DNA of 64,000 nt from JBKBMT01 sp046295655 (GCA_046295655.1 JBKBMT010000006.1:1-64000), one strand, 5' to 3'. Shown: positions 17,341-26,870, counted from the stretch's first letter. Numbers and translations are program-made. Notes: generated by a model from the sequence alone, not told the origin.

Positions 17341-19290
17341 ATGCGTCAGACCGAGGAGACGCGCGCCAGCCTCATGCGCGCGGGGCTGAACCTGATCCAG
17401 CAGGCACTGTCGATCTTCGACAGCGACCTGCGGCTTTCGGTCTGCAACCGGCGCTACCAGGAGATGTTCGACCTGCCCGACCGGCTGGTGACCACCGGCG
17501 CCGGGTTCGAGGAGACGATCCGCTATCTGGTCAACCGGGGCGAATACGGCCCGGTCGACGACCCCGACGAGGCGGTGCGGATCCGGGTCGAGGCGGCCCG
17601 AGCCTTCGTGCCGCACTACATGGAACGGCCGCGGCCGAACGGACGCTGGGTTTCGGTCGAGGGGGCGCCGCTGCCCCAGGGCGGATGGGTCACGGTCTAT
17701 ACCGACATAACCGAAATCAAGCTGCAGGAGCAGCTTCTGCGCGCCCGGTCGGAAGAGCTGTCGGGCGAGGTGCTGGCGCACGCCGAAAGGCTGGCCGCGG
17801 CAAACCGCGAGCTTGCCGCGACCATCGCCGCGCTGGAGGAAGCGCAGCGGGAACTGACCGAGATGGAGGCACGCACCCGGCTCACGACCGAGATGATGCC
17901 GGCGCATATTGCCCATGTGGACCGGAGCCTGCGCTATACCTACTCGAACCGGCGGCTGTCGACGGTGCTGCCCGGCAGTCCGTCCGAGATCGTCGGCATG
18001 ACCGGACGCGAGGCGCTGGGCCAGGCCACCTTCGCCCGGATCCAACCGCATCTGCGGCAGGCGCTGGCCGGCGAGGCCAGCGTGACCGAATTCACCGATG
18101 ACGAGAGCGGTCGCCGGATCCGCGCTGCCTTCACCCCCGACCAGACCGGGGACGGACCGATCAACGGCGTCTATATCCTGTCCATGGACGTGACCGAGGA
18201 AACCCAGGCGCGGGCGGCGCTGGCGCAGGCGTCGAAACGCGAGCTGGCGGCACAGCTGACCTCGGGACTGGCGCATGACTTCGCCAACCTCCTGACCATC
18301 ATCCTCGGCCTTCAGACCCGCCTGCAGAAGTTCCTGCCCGACGGCGAGGCGGCCGAGCTTGCCGCAGCCACGATCGCCGCCGCGCGTCGGGGCGGGGTGC
18401 TGCTGGACCGGATCGCATCGATCTCGGGGCGCCGCGAACTGAAACCCGAGGCTGTGGACCTGTCCGCCTTTCTGGCCCAGCTGCGGCTTCTGGCGCGGGC
18501 AGCGTTGCCGGACCGGGTGACGTTGCAGCTCGAGGCCAGGGGGTTCGTCGAACCGATCCTCGTCGATCCCGGCGCGCTTCAGGATGCGCTGGTCAACCTG
18601 ATCCTGAACGCCCGCGACGCGATCGGAACAGCCAGCGGCACGATCCGCGTCACCGCCCGCCCGATCCGCGACACCTGGCTGGAGATCGCGGTCGCCGACG
18701 ACGGGCCGGGCTTTACCGCCGACGGGATGGAACGCGCGCTGGACCCGTTCTACACCACCAAGGGCGGCGAGGGGTCGGGGCTGGGCCTCGCTATGGTCTA
18801 TGACAATGTCAAACTGGCGGGCGGTACGTTGCGGCTCGCCAATTCCGACCACGGCGGCGCGCTGGTCACGCTGCGTCTGCCGCTGCGTACCGTCGGCCGG
18901 ACCACGGCCGAGCCGCGGCTGGTGCTGCTGGTCGAGGACAGCGACACGATCCGCGAGAACGTCCGCGTCATGCTGCGCGATCTGGGGCACAACGTGATCG
19001 AGGCCACGTCCGGCGAGGAGGCATTGGGGCTTCTGGGGGTTCCGGGTGTCGGGCTGGTGCTGTCCGACATCGTCCTGCAGGGAGAGATGACGGGTGCCGC
19101 CCTGGCCCGCGCCATCGCCGCCCGGGACGGACCGCCGGTACGTCTGATGACCTCGCTTCCCCGAAACGACCGGCGGCGGGTCGAGGCGGAAGCGCTGGTC
19201 CCGGTGCTGGCCAAGCCCTTCGATACCGCGTCGCTTGCCGCCTTCCTGTCGGCCACGGCACCGCCCGACAAGGAAAGGGTCCTGACATGA
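17341..19290 (+). CDS. Hybrid sensor histidine kinase with PAS domains and receiver
   Basis: A 649-residue cytoplasmic kinase with no membrane segment. It has PAS-like domain 1 (about 15-125, LIQQALSIFDSDLRLSVCN), a coiled-coil (about 125-180) and PAS domain 2 (about 183-295). The phosphoacceptor His312 is in LAHDFANLLTI. The ATPase domain has VNLILNARDAIG (N box), VADDGPGFT (G1) and GEGSGLGLAM (G2). A receiver occupies about 530-645 with Asp576 (LSDIVL) and Lys in LAKPFD. It should sense a soluble signal and pass phosphate to the response regulator, whose ATG overlaps its stop by 4 nt. GGGGAGGA precedes the start. The ligand is unknown. Confidence 0.9.
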   Translation: MRQTEETRASLMRAGLNLIQQALSIFDSDLRLSVCNRRYQEMFDLPDRLVTTGAGFEETIRYLVNRGEYGPVDDPDEAVRIRVEAARAFVPHYMERPRPNGRWVSVEGAPLPQGGWVTVYTDITEIKLQEQLLRARSEELSGEVLAHAERLAAANRELAATIAALEEAQRELTEMEARTRLTTEMMPAHIAHVDRSLRYTYSNRRLSTVLPGSPSEIVGMTGREALGQATFARIQPHLRQALAGEASVTEFTDDESGRRIRAAFTPDQTGDGPINGVYILSMDVTEETQARAALAQASKRELAAQLTSGLAHDFANLLTIILGLQTRLQKFLPDGEAAELAAATIAAARRGGVLLDRIASISGRRELKPEAVDLSAFLAQLRLLARAALPDRVTLQLEARGFVEPILVDPGALQDALVNLILNARDAIGTASGTIRVTARPIRDTWLEIAVADDGPGFTADGMERALDPFYTTKGGEGSGLGLAMVYDNVKLAGGTLRLANSDHGGALVTLRLPLRTVGRTTAEPRLVLLVEDSDTIRENVRVMLRDLGHNVIEATSGEEALGLLGVPGVGLVLSDIVLQGEMTGAALARAIAARDGPPVRLMTSLPRNDRRRVEAEALVPVLAKPFDTASLAAFLSATAPPDKERVLT

Positions 19291-19991
19291 GCAGTCCCCA
19301 TGTCGCGATCCTCGACGACGAGCCGGAGATCCGCCGGATGCTGGCCGAAGCTCTGGAAGAGGCCGGTTTTCGCGTTACCGGCTTTTCGAGGGCCACCGAG
19401 TTCGAGGCCGCGCTCAACCGGTCGGTGCCCGATGTCTGCCTTGTCGATCTGGGACTGCCGGATCGCGACGGTCTGGCCGTCGTTCATCGTCTTGCCCTGG
19501 AATCGGGGGCGGCGATCATCATCATATCCGGTCGTGCGCAGGTGCAGGACCGCGTGACCGGGCTCGAACTTGGGGCGGACGACTACATCATCAAGCCGTT
19601 CGAGCCGGCCGAGGTGGTGGCGCGGGTGCGGGCGCGGCTGCGCAAGGGGCGGCAGGAGGCGACCCGCAGCCCGCAGGTGGCGCGGTTCAACGGCTGGCGG
19701 GCCGAATTCGACCGATATGTGCTGACGGCGCCGGACGGTACCGAAGTGACCTTCAGCCATGCCGAGGGCGAGGTGCTGCGGCTGTTTCTCGAAAGTCCGA
19801 GGCGCCTGATCAGCCGCGCCCAGATGCAGGAATCGCTGGGTGGGGCGGCGGGCGAAAGCTTCGACCGGGCGATGGACGTTCGGATCAGCCGGCTGCGCAC
19901 CAAGCTGGGCGAGGATCCGAAGAACCCGCGGCTGATCAAGACGATCTACGGCGCCGGCTACATCTTCCTCGGCGACGTGGCCTGGGGCTGA
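19287..19991 (+). CDS. OmpR/PhoB-type response regulator
   Basis: A 234-residue regulator. The receiver (1-120) has the acidic pair DD at 10-11, phosphorylatable Asp54 (LVDLGLPD), Ser in IIISGRAQ and Lys in DDYIIKPFEP. A winged-helix DNA-binding domain (about 135-230) ends with RLRTKLGEDPKNPRLIKTIY and GAGYIF, the OmpR signature. It is translationally coupled to the hybrid kinase upstream and is its likely output. The target genes cannot be told from the window. Confidence 0.94.
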   Translation: MSSPHVAILDDEPEIRRMLAEALEEAGFRVTGFSRATEFEAALNRSVPDVCLVDLGLPDRDGLAVVHRLALESGAAIIIISGRAQVQDRVTGLELGADDYIIKPFEPAEVVARVRARLRKGRQEATRSPQVARFNGWRAEFDRYVLTAPDGTEVTFSHAEGEVLRLFLESPRRLISRAQMQESLGGAAGESFDRAMDVRISRLRTKLGEDPKNPRLIKTIYGAGYIFLGDVAWG

Positions 19992-20057
19992 TCGACGCTC
20001 CTGTTGATCCGGCCGACGCCGTTCCGCGTAACGGTGGGGACCGTTTCGGAGGATACC

Positions 20058-20417
20058 ATGCTTCGCACAGCCATGTTCGGTCTTTGCCTCGCGCTTTGCA
20101 CCCCCCTCCCTGCCGCTGCTTCCGATGCGACGCGCATCCAGTCGCGCGACGCCTTCGTGTCCCTGGTCAAGGACCGCGCGCTGACCCGCTTCGGCATCAC
20201 CCTGACCGTCCTGCCCGACGGCGCCATCACCGGCCGCGCCTTTGGGCGGCCCGTTCGGGGCGACTGGAACTGGCGTGGCAGCTATTTCTGCCGCAACCTG
20301 TGGTTCGGGGACGAGCCGCTTGGTCCGAACTGTCAGGTCGTCGAACTTCGGGGCAACGCGCTGCGGTTCATCGCTGACGAGGGACGCGGCGATCACGCCG
20401 ACCTTCGCCTGCGCTGA
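20058..20417 (+). CDS. Small exported protein of unknown function
   Basis: A 119-residue protein with a clear Sec signal peptide (MLRTAMFGLCLALCTPLPAAA, cleavage before SDATR). The mature part of about 98 residues has two Cys (SYFCRNLWF and GPNCQVVE) that could form a disulfide, and alternating hydrophobic residues suggesting a small beta-rich fold (ITLTVLPDGAITGRAFG). I do not recognise a function. The start follows GGAGG at a good distance. It lies 66 nt after the response regulator, perhaps as a target or partner, and its stop codon abuts that of the convergent alcohol dehydrogenase (TGATCA). Confidence 0.75.
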   Translation: MLRTAMFGLCLALCTPLPAAASDATRIQSRDAFVSLVKDRALTRFGITLTVLPDGAITGRAFGRPVRGDWNWRGSYFCRNLWFGDEPLGPNCQVVELRGNALRFIADEGRGDHADLRLR

Positions 20418-21563
20418 TCACGAGGCGCGGTCCAGCACCCCGACCAGATCGGCTATGCTCAGCCTGACCGGGTTCGACCGCATCGACCGCGAGGCCAGGG
20501 CGGCCTCGGCGATTTCGGAATGGATGGCCGGATCGACGCCAATCTGACCGAGGGCCGGAACCCCTGCGGCCCGGCACCAGGCCGCGAACGCCTCGGGAGC
20601 TTCTGCCTCGGAACAGTCGAGATGCTCGGCAAGGATCGCGCAGACCGCCACCAGACGGTCGGCAGCCGAGCTTCCCAGCGGCGCGGCAGACCTGTTGGCG
20701 GCCAGGACGGGACCGAACAGCGTGGCACAGAGCGGCCCGTGCGCGGCCCCGCTTCGCGCCCCGAGGACACCGGCAAGCCCGTGCACAGCCCCCAGCCCCG
20801 CGTTTGCCAGCGCCAGACCGCCGCTGAGGCTCGCCCAGGCCAGATCGTCCCGCGCCGCCGGATCCTCGGTGTGGCTGAGAACCCGACGCGACCGCAGCGC
20901 GGCGTCGAGCCCGGGCCGCACGAGCGCATCGCTGAACCTGGTGGCACCGGTGGAGACCCAGGCCTCGGCCAGTTGCACCACCGCATCAAGCCCGGCACCC
21001 AGGGTGACCTCGGGCGGCGCGCCGTCGGTCAAAGCCGGATCGACAACCGCGATCCGGGGCAGCATTCGCAGGTCGCGCAGACTGACCTTCCGCCCGGCAT
21101 CCGGCAGCGCAATCACCGCATTCGGCGTCGCCTCGGCCCCCGATCCCGCAACGGTCGGGACAGCAACGAACGGCAGAGGCTCATCCTCGAGGGGCCGGGC
21201 CGGGCCGACAACCTCAAGATGATCCTCGGGTCGGCCCCGCGCCGGGGCCAGAGCAGCGATCGCCTTGGCCAGGTCCAGCGCCGAACCGCCCCCGATGCCC
21301 ACAATCCACTCGGCCCGCGCCTCCCGCGCCGCGACGATGCCTTCCAGCAGCATCGCCAGTGTCGGCTCCGAGGGGCAGGCAAGCGTCTCGACCGCGCAGC
21401 CGGCGTCCCGCAGCCCCGCGAGCATCGGTCCGGCCCGCACCGGCGACGCGCCGTGCACGACCAGTCCCCTGGCGCCCAGCGCGCGAATCTTTCCGGGGGC
21501 CGCCGCGGATACGCCACGGCCGAAATCTATCCGCCCGGGTCCGGCAATCGAGAATTCCGTCAT
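20418..21563 (-). CDS. Iron-type alcohol dehydrogenase
   Basis: A 381-residue group III (iron-containing) alcohol dehydrogenase. The NAD-binding GGGS is in VGIGGGSALDLAK (about 88-100), followed by PTVAGSGAEAT. Of the four usual metal ligands, Asp193, His261 (GAVHGLAG) and His275 (GAAHGPL) are present, but the expected first His is Gln197 (DAVVQLAEA). A Gln here is known in some subgroups, so this may be a distinct clade rather than a dead enzyme. It overlaps glpK by 4 nt (ATGA), which points to glycerol or related polyol metabolism; the substrate is inferred. Confidence 0.88.
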   Translation of the reverse strand: MTEFSIAGPGRIDFGRGVSAAAPGKIRALGARGLVVHGASPVRAGPMLAGLRDAGCAVETLACPSEPTLAMLLEGIVAAREARAEWIVGIGGGSALDLAKAIAALAPARGRPEDHLEVVGPARPLEDEPLPFVAVPTVAGSGAEATPNAVIALPDAGRKVSLRDLRMLPRIAVVDPALTDGAPPEVTLGAGLDAVVQLAEAWVSTGATRFSDALVRPGLDAALRSRRVLSHTEDPAARDDLAWASLSGGLALANAGLGAVHGLAGVLGARSGAAHGPLCATLFGPVLAANRSAAPLGSSAADRLVAVCAILAEHLDCSEAEAPEAFAAWCRAAGVPALGQIGVDPAIHSEIAEAALASRSMRSNPVRLSIADLVGVLDRAS

Positions 21564-23044
21564 AGACTCATCACTGCTTCCACCGCCCGCCGCCAGCGGG
21601 CCTGACGATCCTCGCGGTCGGCCGGATCCATCCCGGGTTCGAACCGTCGGTCAAGCTGCCATTGCCGCGCGAATTCCTCGGCGCCCGGACAGATGCCGGC
21701 GCGCCACCCGGCAAGCCAGGCCGCGCCCAGCGCCGTCGTCTCGGTGATCCTGGGCCGGTCCACCGGTGCACCCAGGATGTCGGCCAGATACTGCATCGTC
21801 CAGTCCGATGCCGCCATGCCGCCGTCGACGCGCAGCACCGCGTCGCCTTGGCGATCCCAGTCATCGCGCATCGCATCCCAGAGGTCGCGGGTCTGGTGCC
21901 CGACGCTTTCCAGCGCGGCGCGCGCCAGCTCCGCCGGGCCGCTGTTGCGGGTCAGGCCGAACACTGCGCCACGCGCCTCGGGCCGCCACCAGGGCGCGCC
22001 GAGGCCGGTGAAGGCGGGCACAATCAGAACCCGCTGCGCCGGGTCGGCCGTTTCCGCCAGTGCCTGCGTCTCGCCCGCGGCGCGTATCAGGCGCAGGCCA
22101 TCGCGCAACCACTGGACCACCGCCCCGGCAACGAAGATCGACCCTTCCAGGGCATAGGTCGTCCTGCCGTCCAGCCGATACGCGATGGTGGACAGCAGCC
22201 GGTTGCGGCTGGCAACCATCCGCTCCCCTGTGTTCAGAAGCGCGAAGCACCCGGTCCCGTAGGTCGATTTCATCATCCCGGGCCGGAAGCAGGCCTGTCC
22301 CATGGTCGCCGCCTGCTGGTCCCCGGCCACACCGAGGATCGGCACCGGCCGGCCGAAGAGATCGGGGCGGGTGGTGCCGAAATCGGAAGCGCAGTCGCGC
22401 ACCTCGGGCAGAATCGCCCTGGGCACATCGAACAGCGCGCAAAGGTCCGCATCCCAGTCGCCGCGCCGGATGTCGTAAAGCATGGTGCGTGCGGCATTCG
22501 TGGCGTCGGTTGCATGGACCGCGCCGCCGGTCAGCCGCCAGATAAGAAAGCTGTCCACGGTGCCCACGGCAAGCTCGCCCCGTTCGGCACGTTCGCGCGC
22601 GCCCTCGATGTTGTCGAGCAGCCAGGCGATCTTGGTGGCCGAGAAATAGGGGTCGAGCAGCAGCCCTGTGCGGTCGGCGACCGTCGCCTCGTGCCCCTCG
22701 GCGCGCAGGGCGGCACAGCGGTCGGCAGTGCGCCGATCCTGCCAGACGATCGCGCGATGCAGCGGACGGCCGGACGATCGGTCCCACAGGATCGTCGTCT
22801 CGCGCTGGTTCGTGATCCCGATCGCAGCGATGTCGGCGCCGGACAGCCCCGCCCGTTCGATGGCCCCGCGGGCGGTCGCCGCGGTCGAGGCCCAGATCTC
22901 CTCGGCGTCGTGTTCGACCCGGCCGGGGGCGGGATAGTGCTGGGTCAGCTCTTCCTGCGCCATGGCGCGAAGGTTCAGCCCTTCGTCGAACACCAGCGCG
23001 CGGGAGGAGGTGGTACCCTGATCTATTGCAAGCAGATGCGCCAT
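21560..23044 (-). CDS. glpK: Glycerol kinase
   Basis: A 494-residue FGGY-family kinase. The N-terminus LLAIDQGTTSSRALVFD (residues 4-20) is the glycerol-kinase phosphate motif. Further matches are TNQRETTILWDRSSG, WLLDNIEG, ILGVAGDQQAATMGQACF and VDGGMAASDWTMQ. It phosphorylates glycerol to glycerol 3-phosphate. The start was set at MAHLLAIDQG by homology; the long frame upstream is non-coding. It is the first gene of a two-gene minus-strand unit with the iron-type dehydrogenase, divergent from the dioxygenase gene, with 192 nt between. Confidence 0.96.
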   Translation of the reverse strand: MAHLLAIDQGTTSSRALVFDEGLNLRAMAQEELTQHYPAPGRVEHDAEEIWASTAATARGAIERAGLSGADIAAIGITNQRETTILWDRSSGRPLHRAIVWQDRRTADRCAALRAEGHEATVADRTGLLLDPYFSATKIAWLLDNIEGARERAERGELAVGTVDSFLIWRLTGGAVHATDATNAARTMLYDIRRGDWDADLCALFDVPRAILPEVRDCASDFGTTRPDLFGRPVPILGVAGDQQAATMGQACFRPGMMKSTYGTGCFALLNTGERMVASRNRLLSTIAYRLDGRTTYALEGSIFVAGAVVQWLRDGLRLIRAAGETQALAETADPAQRVLIVPAFTGLGAPWWRPEARGAVFGLTRNSGPAELARAALESVGHQTRDLWDAMRDDWDRQGDAVLRVDGGMAASDWTMQYLADILGAPVDRPRITETTALGAAWLAGWRAGICPGAEEFARQWQLDRRFEPGMDPADREDRQARWRRAVEAVMSL

Positions 23045-23236
23045 CGCGCCCTGTTCTGTCCCGGTTGTGGGCCGCAGGCTGCACCGGAACCCGGTGCGAT
23101 GGCAAGCCCCGTGGCGGACCGGCGCCGGCTGTTCGCCCCCGCACCGCACGGGTGCACCGATGCGGCTTGCCGGCGGGCACCGCGGAACCGACATTAGACG
23201 CAACGGGCAATCCAGCCCCAGCGAACAGGAGTTGCC
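23045..23236. other. Divergent intergenic region between glpK and the dioxygenase gene
   Basis: A 192-nt GC-rich gap. The 3' end carries CAGGAG before the dioxygenase start. No operator or hairpin with a known role was recognised. Confidence 0.35.
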
Positions 23237-24163
23237 ATGCCCGCCATTCCCGGCCTTCACCATGTGACCGCGATTGCCCGGTCCGCGCAGGACAACCTCG
23301 ACTGGTATACCCGCGACCTTGGCCTGCGCCTGGTCAAGCGCACCGTCAACTTCGACGCACCCGACGTCTGGCATCTGTACTACGCCGACCGGACCGGCAC
23401 GCCGGGCACCGTCCTGACCTTCTTTCCCTTCCCCGACGCCGCCCCCGGCCGCGCCGGGCCGGGCACGGCTGCGGCGCATGGCTGGGCTGTGCCGCCTGCG
23501 GCCTTCGACCGATGGCTGGACCACGCTGCATTGACCGGGGCGGAGTTCGACGGACCCGAACACCGCTTCGGCGCGCGGGTCCTGACACTGCACGACCCGG
23601 ACGGCGCCCCGGTCGAGCTGATCGAGACCCCGGACGCACCGGCCGAGGACCGGCCCGGATTCGGCGGGTTACATTCGGTGACGCTCTGGCAGGACGACCC
23701 CGAGCCGACGGCCCGGCTGCTGACCGATCACTTCGGTTACACCCACGCCGGCGAAGAGACGACCGGCACCACAACCCGCTGGCGCCTGACGGCACCGGGC
23801 ACGGGCCCCGGACGCCACATCGACCTGATCCGCCGCCCGGCTGTGGCCCGTCCGCGCCAGGGCGCCGGCTCGATCCACCACATCGCCTTCCGGGCGCCCG
23901 GGATCGAGGATCAGCTTGTCTGGCAGGACCGGCTGCGCAGCGCCGGCTACGACGTGACCGGGGTGAAGGATCGGCAGTATTTCCGCGCGATCTATTTCCG
24001 CGAACCGGGCGGCGTGCTGTTCGAGATCGCCACCGATGCCCCGGGATTCGCGGTGGACGAGCCGGTCGAAACCCTTGGCCAGGCGCTGAAGCTGCCGCCG
24101 CAGTACGAACCGCGACGCGCGGGCATCGCGGCCCGACTGCCGCCGCTGGACGTTCCGGCATGA
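23237..24163 (+). CDS. VOC-family ring-cleaving dioxygenase-like protein
   Basis: A 308-residue protein with two glyoxalase/extradiol-dioxygenase (VOC) modules: about 5-130 (GLHHVTAIARSAQDNLDWY, then VELIETPD) and about 148-265 (GGLHSVTLWQ, then GSIHHIAFR, and VLFEIATDAPG). The His of the LHHVT and SIHHIA motifs and the Glu of LFEIATD match the 2-His-1-carboxylate metal site. Relatives are annotated as hydroquinone-type dioxygenases (MhqO-like). Its stop overlaps the start of a carboxylesterase gene by 4 nt, a pairing also seen in MhqO/MhqD-type units for quinone detoxification. The function is inferred from family. Confidence 0.88.
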   Translation: MPAIPGLHHVTAIARSAQDNLDWYTRDLGLRLVKRTVNFDAPDVWHLYYADRTGTPGTVLTFFPFPDAAPGRAGPGTAAAHGWAVPPAAFDRWLDHAALTGAEFDGPEHRFGARVLTLHDPDGAPVELIETPDAPAEDRPGFGGLHSVTLWQDDPEPTARLLTDHFGYTHAGEETTGTTTRWRLTAPGTGPGRHIDLIRRPAVARPRQGAGSIHHIAFRAPGIEDQLVWQDRLRSAGYDVTGVKDRQYFRAIYFREPGGVLFEIATDAPGFAVDEPVETLGQALKLPPQYEPRRAGIAARLPPLDVPA

Positions 24164-24804
24164 AAGAGACCGGCCCGGTGAACGGCACCGCTGCCGCCGG
24201 CCTTGTGCTGCTGCACGGGCGCGGCGGATCGCCGGGCGACATGCTGTCGCTGCTCGAGACCGCAGCCTTGCCCGAAGTGGCCGCAGCCGCACCCGAGGCA
24301 CCGGGCAACAGCTGGTGGCCGACCAGTTTCCTTGCCCCGACCGACGAGATGGAGCGTTTCGTCGTCCGGGGCTGTGCGAGCGTCGAGAAAGCGGTCGCAG
24401 CCCTTGTCGCCCGGCGCCTGCCGCGCAACCGGATCTGGATCTGCGGCTTCAGCCAGGGTGCCTGCCTGGCGCTGGAATACTTCGCGCGGTCGGGGGGCGG
24501 GTTGGCGGGGGTTCTGGCGTTCTCCGGCGGGCTGGTCGGCACTGCGGATGCGGCCGAGGCGACGGAGCCGGAGCTTTATGGCCACAGGCCGAAGCGGTTC
24601 GACTATGCCGGGCGCAGGGCCGGGTCGGATGTGTGGATCTCGGTGCACGAGAGGGACCCGCATATCCCGCTCAGGCGCGCACGGGAAAGTGCGGCCGTGC
24701 TGCGCGACCTCGGCGCGGATGTGACGCTGCTGATCCACCCCGGCGGCGGGCATGCGGTAATGCAGTCGGACCTGTCCGCCCTGCGCGCGCGCCTGAACCG
24801 CTGA
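24160..24804 (+). CDS. Phospholipase/carboxylesterase-type alpha/beta hydrolase
   Basis: A 214-residue alpha/beta hydrolase. The oxyanion segment is LVLLHGRGGSPGD, the nucleophile is Ser98 in GFSQGA, an acid lies in SVHERDPHIPL, and the catalytic His is in GGGHAVM near the C-terminus. Similar enzymes are called MhqD or carboxylesterase 1. The start overlaps the dioxygenase stop (ATGA), so both are in one operon, probably for detoxifying quinones or aromatic compounds (inferred). Its TGA directly adjoins the stop of convergent dxs (TGATCA). Confidence 0.88.
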   Translation: MKETGPVNGTAAAGLVLLHGRGGSPGDMLSLLETAALPEVAAAAPEAPGNSWWPTSFLAPTDEMERFVVRGCASVEKAVAALVARRLPRNRIWICGFSQGACLALEYFARSGGGLAGVLAFSGGLVGTADAAEATEPELYGHRPKRFDYAGRRAGSDVWISVHERDPHIPLRRARESAAVLRDLGADVTLLIHPGGGHAVMQSDLSALRARLNR

Positions 24805-26736
24805 TCAGCCAACCGGCCGGACCAGTTGCAGCCGGCCCGCACCAAGCGCCTGTGCCGCCGCCCGCGCGATGTCGGCCGCGGTCAGGCCGGCATCTGCATA
24901 CATCTCTGCCGGGCTGGCCTGATCGATGAACCGGTCGGGCAGGGTGAGTGTCCGCAGCGCCAGCCCGGCCTGCCGGCCCTGGTCCAGCGCCCCGGCGTTG
25001 GCCAGCCAGGTCAGCACATGGGCGCCGAAACCGCCGGAGGCGCCCTGTTCGACAGTCAGCAGCGCGCGGTGGTGACGTGCGAGCTGCATCACCAGCCCGG
25101 TATCCAGCGGCTTGGCGAACCGGGCATCGGCAACCGTCACCGATATCCCCTGTGCGGCGAGGATCTCGGCCGCCGCCAGCACCTCGCTCAGATGGGCGCC
25201 GAAGGACAGGATCGCCGCATCCGAGCCTTCCCGCACGACGCGGCCGCGCCCGATCTCGAGCGGTTTGCCGGTCTCGGGCAGCTCGACGCCGACGCCATTT
25301 CCCCGCGGATAGCGAAACGCGATCGGGCCTTCGTCATGCGCCGCGGCGGTGGCAACCATATGCACAAGCTCGGCCTCGTCGGCGGCCGCCATCACCACGA
25401 AGCCGGGCAGGTTCGACAGATAGCCCACGTCGAACGCACCGGCATGGGTCGCGCCGTCCTGGCCGACCAGCCCTGCCCGGTCGATCGCAAAGCGCACCGG
25501 CAGGCCCTGCAGCGCAACGTCGTGCACGATCTGGTCGTAGCCGCGCTGAAGGAAGGTCGAGTAGATCGCGCAGAACGGGCGGAGCCCGGCGGCGGCCATG
25601 CCGGCGGCGAAGGTGACGCCATGCTGTTCGGCAATACCGACGTCGAAGACCCGCGCAGGGAACCGCCGCGCCATGATGTCCAGGCCGGTGCCCGAAGGCA
25701 TCGCCGCAGTGACGGCGACGATGGTCGGATCGCGGGCCGCCTCGGCGGTCAGGGCATTGCCGAACACGCTGGTATAGGCGGGCGCGTTGGCCGCCACCTT
25801 GTGTTGCGCGCCGGTGGCGGCGCAGAACCGGCCGACGCCGTGATACTTGTCCGCGCTTGCCTCGGCGGGGGCAAAGCCCTTGCCCTTTACCGTCAGCGCA
25901 TGGATCAGGACCGGGCCGGTCGCCCGCGCCCGCGCGGCCCGCAGGGCAGCCAGAAGCTCGGGCATCGAATGGCCGTCAATCGGGCCGATGTATGTGAAAC
26001 CCATCTCCTCGAAGATCGTGCCGCCGCCGGGCATGCCGGTGACAAGCTGACGCACACGCCGGGCATGATCGCGCAGCGGCAGGGGCAGCGCGGCCTCGAA
26101 CCCTGCCGCCATGTCGCGCAGCGCGGCGCCGGGGGCGGTGGACTGGAGCCGCGTCAGATACCGGCTCAGCGCCCCGGTCGGCGGGGCGATCGACATGTCG
26201 TTGTCGTTCAGGACGACGAACAGCCGCCGGCCCAGGTCGCCGGCGTGGTTCAGCGCCTCCCAGGCCATGCCGGCGGTCATCGCCCCGTCGCCGATCACCG
26301 CGATCGCGTCGCCGGTCGGCTGGCCCATGTCGCGCCCGATGGTGAACCCCAGGGCGGCGCTGATCGAGGTCGAGGAATGGGCGGCCCCGAACGGATCGAA
26401 CCGGCTTTCCGACCGCTTGGTGAACCCCGAAGGGCCGTCCTTCATCCGCAGCCGGCGCATCGCCGCCCGCCGTCCGGTCAGGATCTTGTGCGGATAGCAC
26501 TGGTGCCCAACATCCCAGACAAGCTTGTCGTTCGGCGTGTTGAACACCGCATGGATGGCCACGGTCAGTTCCACGACTCCGAGGCTCGACCCCAGATGCC
26601 CGCCCGTCTCGCTGACGATGTCGATCAGCTCTGCCCGCAGTTCGTCGGCGAGGGTGGCAAGCGCCGCATCGTCCAGCGCCCGCAGGTCCGCCGGGCCGGC
26701 GACACGGTCGAGGGTCGGGGTATCGGGACGGGTCAT
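24805..26736 (-). CDS. dxs: 1-deoxy-D-xylulose-5-phosphate synthase
   Basis: A 643-residue transketolase-type enzyme of the non-mevalonate isoprenoid pathway. It condenses pyruvate with glyceraldehyde 3-phosphate using thiamine diphosphate. The TPP motif is AVIGDGAMTAGMAWEALNHAG, followed by LFVVLNDNDMSI. The catalytic-domain pieces DVGIAEQHGVTFAAGMA and GLVGQDGATHAGAFD are present, as is the N-terminal HLGSSLGVVELTVAIH. The start MTRPDTPT follows GGAGG. It is the last gene of the bchC-puf superoperon and supplies precursors for bacteriochlorophyll tails and carotenoids. An intrinsic terminator with a T run ends only about 12 nt before the ATG. Confidence 0.97.
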   Translation of the reverse strand: MTRPDTPTLDRVAGPADLRALDDAALATLADELRAELIDIVSETGGHLGSSLGVVELTVAIHAVFNTPNDKLVWDVGHQCYPHKILTGRRAAMRRLRMKDGPSGFTKRSESRFDPFGAAHSSTSISAALGFTIGRDMGQPTGDAIAVIGDGAMTAGMAWEALNHAGDLGRRLFVVLNDNDMSIAPPTGALSRYLTRLQSTAPGAALRDMAAGFEAALPLPLRDHARRVRQLVTGMPGGGTIFEEMGFTYIGPIDGHSMPELLAALRAARARATGPVLIHALTVKGKGFAPAEASADKYHGVGRFCAATGAQHKVAANAPAYTSVFGNALTAEAARDPTIVAVTAAMPSGTGLDIMARRFPARVFDVGIAEQHGVTFAAGMAAAGLRPFCAIYSTFLQRGYDQIVHDVALQGLPVRFAIDRAGLVGQDGATHAGAFDVGYLSNLPGFVVMAAADEAELVHMVATAAAHDEGPIAFRYPRGNGVGVELPETGKPLEIGRGRVVREGSDAAILSFGAHLSEVLAAAEILAAQGISVTVADARFAKPLDTGLVMQLARHHRALLTVEQGASGGFGAHVLTWLANAGALDQGRQAGLALRTLTLPDRFIDQASPAEMYADAGLTAADIARAAAQALGAGRLQLVRPVG

Positions 26737-26747
26737 CGTGGCCTCCG

Positions 26748-26787
26748 CGAAGAAAAAGGGTGCCGTGCGGGGTCTCCACACGGCACC
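26748..26787 (-). terminator. Intrinsic terminator-like hairpin between pufX and dxs
   Basis: On the minus strand a perfect 9-bp stem (GGTGCCGTG/CACGGCACC, + positions 26759-26767 and 26779-26787) with an 11-nt loop is followed by C-TTTTT-CT. This fits a Rho-independent terminator for the puf transcript. It ends about 12 nt before the dxs ATG, so any dxs mRNA starting upstream must read through it. The 5' arm can also pair with CCACACGGC further upstream (see findings). Confidence 0.75.
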
Positions 26788-26870
26788 AGGTTCCTGTTGC
26801 CAGCAGGAAAGGGAACCGGGCTGTGGTTGCGCCCCGGGTCCGGACCGGCCGTGTGGTCCGAACGGATGGC

